Below the pieces are notes generated by a model that saw only the letters and a list, made by a program, of their open reading frames with translations, searched no databases and was not told the DNA's origin. The position numbers and the translations under genes are program-made. Positions 14,062 to 18,852 of a stretch of DNA of 18,852 nt are shown here, one piece after another; within the stretch, counting starts at the first letter, position 1; each line of letters starts with the position of its first letter. This DNA comes from an uncultured Dialister sp. (GTDB taxonomy: Bacteria; Bacillota; Negativicutes; Veillonellales; Dialisteraceae): NCBI GenBank assembly GCA_900314595.1, contig OMVW01000031.1, positions 1 to 18,852 of the forward strand. Reading direction: 5' to 3'.

Positions 14062-15714
14062 TTATTTAACCGCCTTTACATATTTTGCAGATCGGCCTTT
14101 TCCCTCTAACCGGATTTTCCCTTCATTCTTTAAAGTTTGAAGCAAACGATAAGCCGCAGAAGGAGTCACATGAAGCAGTTCTGCCACATCCTGTCGAGAT
14201 ATTTTTCCCTTTTCAGCAAGAAATTTTAATATCATTTCCGGATAGCGGATACGATTAATACCAACCTGACGGACATAACCGGGTAATGCACCACGAGCCT
14301 TATAAACATTTGCGCTTAAAATATAAGACCTGTTTTTCCCATTTCCAATAGCTTCCGCAATGCCATACTCTACCAGACTTTCCAAAATCACTCTAAGCCG
14401 GCTTTCTTCTATGGAAAAATCACCCTTTAAATCCTCAAACTGCACCCTGTGCTGCTTTTTGAGATAATTGAGAACTAATAAAGCATAAACAGAAAAATCG
14501 TGATGATGTTTTTTCTCCTCCTCCGTAAGCATAGAAATAAATGATTTATCAGGAAGTGAATTAGGAATAAAAAGTCTCACCATCTGATCACTTGACTGAC
14601 TGTAATCCGGGACCCCCTTCCCATAACGGAGGGTTCCTTCATAAATTCTGTCAATCCCACGTCCCGAGCGTTCTGTAAGCCCTATTCGCTTCAAGCAGTC
14701 TGCAAGGACCGGGTTACGTCCATGAGGCTCCGCATCAATCAGGTTTTTATAATTGATTCCCTCTATGAAACCACCCGGATTACTGATCGTCAGCCCCTCA
14801 TTATTGATAAGCACCCGCACCCGGCCAAGCATGGAATAATCCCTGTGGCTGAAAGCATTGACCAGAGCCTCGCGGAAAGCCCTTTTATCATAATTCGGGA
14901 TAGGAATGCGAAAAAGCCCATCTTCCATTTCCTCCTCCCTGTTCCATGCATTGAAATAATCAGTAATTTTTTCAAAGGCAGCTAAAAGAGGAAGCGTAAA
15001 AGACTCATTGACCTTCAAATTTGTTCCATCCATCACCTGAATAGCAGACTCTGCAGTTGGGACCAGTTCCTGAAGCCTGTCCTTTCTACCCAATATGAGA
15101 AGCCCTGTCAAAGTAGGACAGATTTTCCCATCAACCATCGTCGTTAGACGAAGCGCCTGATCCAATTCCCTGTCCTCCAATCCAAGCAGCATCGTCTCTC
15201 CGTGGTAAATCCGGATAATATTTCTCAGCCGTTCCCTTTCCAGCGGATCAAAATCCTGAACATTGCTCCCGGCTACAGGCTGGGCAGAATAATCCAGTAA
15301 AGAAAGATCCGATAAGCGGGAAACAATCTCATAAGGATACATAGGAACATTCTCCGGCATTCCGTCAACCTTGATTCTCCTTCTGACCAGCTTGCCGGAA
15401 GAAGTGGCCACAATATTCTTATGTCTTGGAACAGTGATTTTCAATACAGGAATTCCATCAAAGAGAAGAATCTCAGAACGTACTGATACCGGTGGAATCG
15501 TCTTATTAGCTATAAAAGCATTTACCCGGTCAATATCCCGGTGATCTTTATGCAGACCCGTAACTTCCCCATCATCCTCTACCCCGAGATAGAACTCGCC
15601 ACCCTCAGTATTAGCAAAAGCAACGACAGCCTCAATTATCTCACTATCGGGATACTTCTTCTTATCACTCTTGAATTCAACTGTTAATGACTCCTTGAAA
15701 TTGATATTTGCCAT
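14062..15714 (-). CDS. Schlafen AlbA_2 / HATPase_c_4 protein with C-terminal winged helix
   Basis: A 550-residue protein of the COG2865 type. The N-terminal AlbA_2 domain (about 5-130) shows the EFKSDKK start (13-19) and VAFANTEGGEFYLGVEDDG (31-49). The ATPase-like domain (about 275-385) has FREALVNAFSHRDY (280-293), NEGLTISNPGGF (305-316) and RNPVLADCLKRIGLTERSGR (333-352). The last 60 residues form a winged-helix: ISRQDVAELLHVTPSAAYRL (505-524), preceded by another possible one at about 405-460. The family is widespread but poorly understood; roles in transcription control and in phage defence have been suggested. The ATG at 15714 has AGAGGTG about 8 nt upstream; the in-frame GTG at 15723 lies inside that site. 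Two palindromes lie just upstream. The toxin-antitoxin pair is about 480 bp downstream in the same orientation but has its own promoter. Confidence 0.88.
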   Translation of the reverse strand: MANINFKESLTVEFKSDKKKYPDSEIIEAVVAFANTEGGEFYLGVEDDGEVTGLHKDHRDIDRVNAFIANKTIPPVSVRSEILLFDGIPVLKITVPRHKNIVATSSGKLVRRRIKVDGMPENVPMYPYEIVSRLSDLSLLDYSAQPVAGSNVQDFDPLERERLRNIIRIYHGETMLLGLEDRELDQALRLTTMVDGKICPTLTGLLILGRKDRLQELVPTAESAIQVMDGTNLKVNESFTLPLLAAFEKITDYFNAWNREEEMEDGLFRIPIPNYDKRAFREALVNAFSHRDYSMLGRVRVLINNEGLTISNPGGFIEGINYKNLIDAEPHGRNPVLADCLKRIGLTERSGRGIDRIYEGTLRYGKGVPDYSQSSDQMVRLFIPNSLPDKSFISMLTEEEKKHHHDFSVYALLVLNYLKKQHRVQFEDLKGDFSIEESRLRVILESLVEYGIAEAIGNGKNRSYILSANVYKARGALPGYVRQVGINRIRYPEMILKFLAEKGKISRQDVAELLHVTPSAAYRLLQTLKNEGKIRLEGKGRSAKYVKAVK

Positions 15715-15739
15715 GAAAATCACCTCTTTATAGATATAT

Positions 15740-15789
15740 TAACACACGCGTGCGTTTATTTGAAGCAATAGAAACGCACGCGTGCGTTT
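15740..15789. promoter_or_regulatory. Twin 18-bp palindromes upstream of the AlbA_2 gene
   Basis: AAACGCACGCGTGCGTTT (15772-15789) is a perfect 18-bp palindrome. A near copy, TAACACACGCGTGCGTTT (15740-15757), differs at two positions. Their centres are 32 bp apart, three helical turns, so dimers would bind the same face. On the minus strand the proximal copy is followed by TTAATATATCTATAAAG, an A/T-rich stretch likely to hold the -10, then the ribosome binding site. An autoregulatory operator bound by the gene product's winged helix is a reasonable but unproven reading. Confidence 0.8.
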
Positions 15790-15872
15790 AATATATGGTT
15801 TCCACATTTTTCGGATGAGAATAAAAGCACAAAACGCTTCTATAATATAATTGACCCGTAACTTTAAAGAAA

Positions 15873-15908
15873 CATAAAAATTCCCAATCTTTCATCAGAC
15901 TTGAGAAT
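15873..15908 (-). terminator. Possible minus-strand terminator upstream of AlbA_2 gene
   Basis: On the minus strand ATTCTCAA (15908-15901) pairs with TTGGGAAT through one G-T pair and is followed by TTTTTATG. No minus-strand gene lies directly before it within the window, so it may insulate the AlbA_2 promoter from read-through or be a remnant. Confidence 0.45.
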
Positions 15909-15953
15909 ATGGACTTAATTTTTCAAAAGCTTTGAAATCTCAGCTGTCTTCGA

Positions 15954-16025
15954 AACTTTGCATTGTCTGGGAGTCAGGAAACGGGACTCGGGTTGCCGCA
16001 TCAAATTTATGAAGCGGCACAATCA
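15954..16025 (+). repeat. GCCGC hairpin element with CTTTGCATTGTC prefix
   Basis: CTTTGCATTGTCTGGGAGTC leads to CGGGACTCGGG, then the stem TGCCGC (15994-15999) / GCGGCA (16014-16019) with a 14-nt loop ATCAAATTTATGAA, one base different from the loop after glf. The order of parts matches 17831-17902. Confidence 0.7.
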
Positions 16026-16420
16026 AAAATATATCAATTATCTCAAACTCGCGGTATGCTATCGGTCACCATCTCCTCAAGCTTTGCTCTCGAACGCGAT
16101 TTGAAGGAATGGGGCACAGCCGAACGACGCGCAAATCGCAGTGAGAGTCATGCAGAGGCTGAGTGGTTGTTCTACACCTGCAAGTCGAAAAATGGCTGAC
16201 TGCCGAACCATCCCCGGCCGCAAGCCTGACCGTGGGTGGGCGGGCTGATGGAATCTGCCACAGGCTGATGTTTGACTCGGAACTCGGAACTTCCATGCGC
16301 CCCTGTCCGGAACTCCCATGCAAAATAAATACTCGCGGCGCTTTATAATTTTTTGCGCCGCACATTCACGATAGCCACGTCAGCCACGATAATCACGATG
16401 CGGCGTTGTTATACTAAGCT

Positions 16421-16461
16421 GCATCGACATAAATTTTTATACAGTCAGGCCTATGATACGA
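16421..16461 (+). repeat. 41-bp direct repeat, right copy
   Basis: Matches 13797-13837 at 40 of 41 positions. It lies in the gap before glf, among other repeats. Confidence 0.85.
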
Positions 16462-16611
16462 CCTGCCGAAGGCTGATGCCTGACTCGGAACAGGTAACTT
16501 CCATGGGCCCCAGTGTGGGCGTTCGGAAATCGGAGCTTCCACGCGAGTCCCCTCCGGCAAGCGTAAATTTATCTGCAATTCGTATTTCTAATTCCCTGCT
16601 CATCCTTTTTA

Positions 16612-16620
16612 TGCTATGAT
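16612..16620 (+). promoter_or_regulatory. Possible extended -10 promoter of glf
   Basis: TGCTATGAT is an extended -10 (TGnTATGAT). The region 17 bp upstream (TTCCCT) is a poor -35. Transcription would start about 30 bp before the glf ATG, with AAAAGGAG in between. Offered as the best candidate only. Confidence 0.4.
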
Positions 16621-16655
16621 GATAATGGTTTATTGTGAGTAAAAGGAGATTCATT

Positions 16656-17774
16656 ATGAAATACGATTACCTCATTGTCGGTGCCGGTCTTTTTGGTTCC
16701 GTTTGTGCCAGAGAGCTGACCGATGCCGGAAAGAAATGCCTCGTTGTAGACAAACGCCCCCACATCGGAGGAAATATATATACAGAAGCCATTGAAGGCA
16801 TCCAGGTGCACAAGTACGGTGCCCATATTTTCCACACCAACCTTACCAACGTATGGAAATACGTGCAGCGCTTTGCCACCTTCAACCGTTTCACCAATTC
16901 CCCCGTGGCCAATTACCATGGAGAACTCTACTCCCTCCCCTTCAATATGTACACATTCAACAAAATGTGGGGCGTAGTCACTCCGGAAGAAGCGGCTGCA
17001 AAGATTGAAGAACAGAGAAAAGCAGCCGGCATTACGGAGCCGAAAAACCTGGAAGAACAGGCCATTTCCCTCGTAGGTACCGACATTTACGAAAAACTCA
17101 TCAAAGGCTATACCGGAAAACAGTGGGGCCGCCCCTGCACCGAGCTTCCTGCATTTATTATCAAGAGACTCCCTGTGCGCCTCACCTTTGACAACAACTA
17201 TTTCAACGCCCTTTACCAGGGCATTCCGGTAGGCGGCTATACGAAAATGGTGGCAAGGATGCTCAAAGGCATCGACGTCCATCTCCACTATGACTACCTG
17301 GGAAATAAAGAAGAACTGGACGCAAAAGCAGACCACGTCATTTATACCGGACCCATCGACGCCTACTTCCGCTATGCCCTTGGCCCCCTCCAGTACAGAA
17401 GCGTCCGCTTCGAGACGGAAGTACTGGACAAGCCGAACTTCCAGGGCAATGCAGCTGTGAACTACACCGACCGTGAGACCCCCTGGACACGCATCATCGA
17501 ACACAAATGGTTCGAATTCGGCAAAGATGCAGATGGCAGGGACCTGCCGAAGACCGTTATTTCCAGAGAATACTCCTCCGAATGGGAAGTGGGCGACGAA
17601 CCCTACTACCCCGTAAACGATGAGAAGAATGGAAAACTGTACCTCGCCTATAAGAAAATGGCAGACCGCGAGAAAAAAGTCACCTTCGGCGGCCGGCTTG
17701 GAGAATACAAGTACTACGATATGGACCAGGTCATTAATGCGGCACTCAATTGTGTGAAAGAACTGGAGAAATAA
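16656..17774 (+). CDS. glf: UDP-galactopyranose mutase
   Basis: This flavoenzyme converts UDP-galactopyranose to UDP-galactofuranose, the donor for galactofuranose in cell-surface polysaccharides. The 372-residue product has the FAD-binding VGAGLFGS (8-15), DKRPHIGGNIY (32-42), VHKYGAHIFHT (51-61), and GYTGKQWGRP with LPAFIIKRLPVR downstream, all hallmarks of bacterial Glf. The C-terminal region holds VTFGGRLGEYKYYDMDQVI. Length is normal. The ATG at 16656 is preceded by AAAAGGAG with 7-nt spacing; an in-frame GTG at 16635 lies before that site and was rejected. No galactofuranosyltransferase or other polysaccharide gene is within the window, so the gene appears isolated, flanked on both sides by repeats. 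A repeat-type terminator follows. Confidence 0.96.
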   Translation: MKYDYLIVGAGLFGSVCARELTDAGKKCLVVDKRPHIGGNIYTEAIEGIQVHKYGAHIFHTNLTNVWKYVQRFATFNRFTNSPVANYHGELYSLPFNMYTFNKMWGVVTPEEAAAKIEEQRKAAGITEPKNLEEQAISLVGTDIYEKLIKGYTGKQWGRPCTELPAFIIKRLPVRLTFDNNYFNALYQGIPVGGYTKMVARMLKGIDVHLHYDYLGNKEELDAKADHVIYTGPIDAYFRYALGPLQYRSVRFETEVLDKPNFQGNAAVNYTDRETPWTRIIEHKWFEFGKDADGRDLPKTVISREYSSEWEVGDEPYYPVNDEKNGKLYLAYKKMADREKKVTFGGRLGEYKYYDMDQVINAALNCVKELEK

Positions 17775-17871
17775 GGATAACTATTTTAACTGTAAATCGA
17801 TCAACTTTGAATAATCAGTTATTTTCAATGACCTTGCATTGTCCGGGACTCGGGATGCGGGACTCGGGGTG

Positions 17872-17912
17872 GTGCGCCGCATCAAATTTGTGAAGCGGCG
17901 CATTTTTATATA
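17872..17912 (+). terminator. GCGCCGC-family hairpin terminator after glf
   Basis: TGCGCCGC (17873-17880) and GCGGCGCA (17895-17902) enclose the 14-nt loop ATCAAATTTGTGAA and lead into TTTTTATATA. It is the best-formed copy of the dispersed hairpin family, about 100 bp after glf. It is preceded by CTTGCATTGTCCGGGACTCG and followed by CCCACCC and CAGTCCCTTCGGGCC. Confidence 0.82.
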
Positions 17913-18023
17913 CCCACCCGCCCACCCTTCTTCAGTCCCTTCGGGCCGAGATGGTATGTAACGGCTTTGATTTTTCAACTATCCGGGGACTTTAGAATAA
18001 CCGGGACCGATAAGGACTTCCTA

Positions 18024-18434
18024 TTACTTATCCCAATTCTCGTAATTTTTATTTGCCTTATCTATAATCATCTTCCGTCTCAGGCTGTTAATCAATTTGT
18101 TCAGCATCTGTGCGACCCGGGCGCTCATAGCCATGGCAGCTTCTATATCTTCCTCTCTGCAATACCCTATATCGAGACAGGCCTGAAGCTGTGCCTGTAC
18201 TTCCGCATTTGACGCCCTGGCCATACCAAGATAATGTATATAATCCTGCGTCCCGATTCTTGCATTTCCTTCCGCTATATTAGATGATACAGAAATGACC
18301 GCCCTGCTCAGCTGGTCATACAGGTTTTTACTTTCCGAAGGCGGGAGCTGCCGAATGACTGCATATACAAGCCGTGTTAATTCCCTGGACCGCTGATATA
18401 CCACAAGATCTTTATACGAATAAATATCATTCAT
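18024..18434 (-). CDS. Four-helix-bundle protein (23S rRNA-intervening-sequence family)
   Basis: A 136-residue all-helical protein of the TIGR02436 family, first known from open frames inside intervening sequences of 23S rRNA genes and structurally related to the Avd accessory protein of diversity-generating retroelements. Recognisable blocks are YKDLVVYQRSRELTRLVY (7-24), LYDQLSRAVISVSSNIAEGN (38-57) and YLGMARASNAEVQAQL (68-83). It forms pentameric bundles in known relatives, with no established biochemical role. The ATG at 18434 has GGGAGGAA upstream. No 23S rRNA, reverse transcriptase or variable repeat is in the window, so it is a free-standing member. It is convergent with glf. The C-terminal tail is rich in Lys and Asn. 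Confidence 0.9.
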   Translation of the reverse strand: MNDIYSYKDLVVYQRSRELTRLVYAVIRQLPPSESKNLYDQLSRAVISVSSNIAEGNARIGTQDYIHYLGMARASNAEVQAQLQACLDIGYCREEDIEAAMAMSARVAQMLNKLINSLRRKMIIDKANKNYENWDK

Positions 18435-18455
18435 AGTACATTCCTCCCTTACTCT

Positions 18456-18483
18456 ATTTTAAAGGAAATAAAACACCCTGCAA
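18456..18483 (-). promoter_or_regulatory. Possible promoter of the four-helix-bundle gene
   Basis: On the minus strand TTGCAG (18483-18478), 16 bp, TAAAAT (18461-18456) lie just ahead of the ribosome binding site. Both hexamers deviate from consensus. Confidence 0.4.
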
Positions 18484-18526
18484 AGAAAAATATCGATCGT
18501 ATAGACGGTAATGTATATAAGCAGCC

Positions 18527-18852
18527 GCCCGCAGGGCCGATAAAGGGCGGGTGGGCGGGAATATATACTCTGTTCCGCTTTACGAATTGTGCGGCACACC
18601 TCCCCGATTCCCGTTTCCCGTCTCCCGGACAACGTACAGTCATCTCGGAAAGCTGTTATTTCAAAGTCAGCACACCTTCAGTTCAAGCCCGCAGGGCTGA
18701 TGGAAATATATACTTCGTGCCGCTTTACGAATTGTGCGGCACACCTCCCCGATTCCCGTTTCCCGTCTCCCGGACAACGTACAGCCATCTCGGACAACTG
18801 CTATTTCAAAGTTGTTTCAAATGCAGTTCAAGCCCGCAGGGCTGATGGAAAT
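18527..18852 (-). repeat. 145-bp tandem repeat of the hairpin element, inverted; runs off window
   Basis: Two units share a run from the hairpin CCGCTTTACGAATTGTGCGG (18575-18594 and 18720-18739) through the CCCGATT/CCCGTTT minisatellite to ACGTACAG and ATCTCGGA, with a period of 145 bp. A third begins with AGCCCGCAGGGCTGATGGAA at 18831 and runs off the edge. On the minus strand the order (GTTGTCCGGGA, CGGGA repeats, GGTGTGCCGC hairpin, TATATTCCCGCCCACCC in the distal unit, GGCCCTGCGGGC) equals that of the element after glf, so this is the same family, inverted and amplified. Confidence 0.82.

Larger units (their letters stand above)
15715..16655. other. Intergenic region of about 0.9 kb with operators and dense repeats
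   Basis: No gene is supported; the short open frames cross repeats and lack ribosome binding sites. From left to right it holds the twin palindromes, a minus-strand terminator-like stem (15873-15908), a GCCGC hairpin element (15954-16025), a decayed member of the double-hairpin family (about 16091-16178), a pair of imperfect direct repeats (16253-16305 and 16461-16514, sharing GGCTGATG, TGACTCGGAAC and AACTTCCATG), a GCGGCGC/GCGCCGC hairpin (16335-16361), the 41-bp direct repeat (16421-16461), and the glf promoter region. Confidence 0.75.

Overview
The window looks like a Bacillota chromosome of moderate GC, probably class Negativicutes (a Dialister- or Megasphaera-like anaerobe). This is inferred from the EF-Tu, EF-G and S12 sequences, the strong AGGAGG-type ribosome binding sites, and a giant oxygen-sensitive-type activase/dehydratase fusion typical of strict anaerobes. 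No rRNA, tRNA, CRISPR array, transposase or phage gene was seen.

Layout. Positions 1-4330 (minus strand) hold the str operon: L7Ae-like protein, rpsL, rpsG, fusA and the first 326 codons of tuf. It starts from a perfect consensus sigma-A promoter (TTGACA, 17 bp, TATAAT) at 4375-4403, and rpoBC is not upstream. A 1.1 kb repeat-rich gap follows. At 5429-5974 (plus) lies a LOG-family nucleotide hydrolase with a good terminator. At 6482-11421 (plus) lies a two-gene operon: a 1430-residue protein with two BcrA/BadF/HgdC-type ATPase modules joined to a 2-hydroxyacyl-CoA dehydratase-like half, overlapping by 4 bp with a TetR regulator. A 31-bp perfect inverted repeat covers the promoter region and is a natural candidate operator. 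A HAD phosphatase is at 11917-12603 (plus).

The stretch 13040-15789 (minus) is accessory in character: a YefM-Txe/YoeB toxin-antitoxin pair whose promoter spacer is filled by a 22-bp palindrome, then a 550-residue Schlafen-AlbA_2/HATPase_c_4 protein with two 18-bp palindromes upstream. A 41-bp direct repeat lies on both sides of the latter gene. UDP-galactopyranose mutase (16656-17774, plus) and a four-helix-bundle protein of the 23S-rRNA-intervening-sequence family (18024-18434, minus) close the window.

The most striking overall feature is the intergenic DNA. Nearly every gap holds members of a few repeat families: a GC-rich hairpin with a conserved 14-nt loop followed by a T-tract (apparently used as terminators), a double-hairpin CTCCCC/GGGGAG element, short CCCGA-type minisatellites, and tandem units of 118, 130 and 145 bp. 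In four genes (rpsL, the antitoxin, the AlbA_2 gene and glf) an upstream in-frame GTG lies in or beside the Shine-Dalgarno sequence and would mislead longest-frame start calling. The starts given here are corrected.
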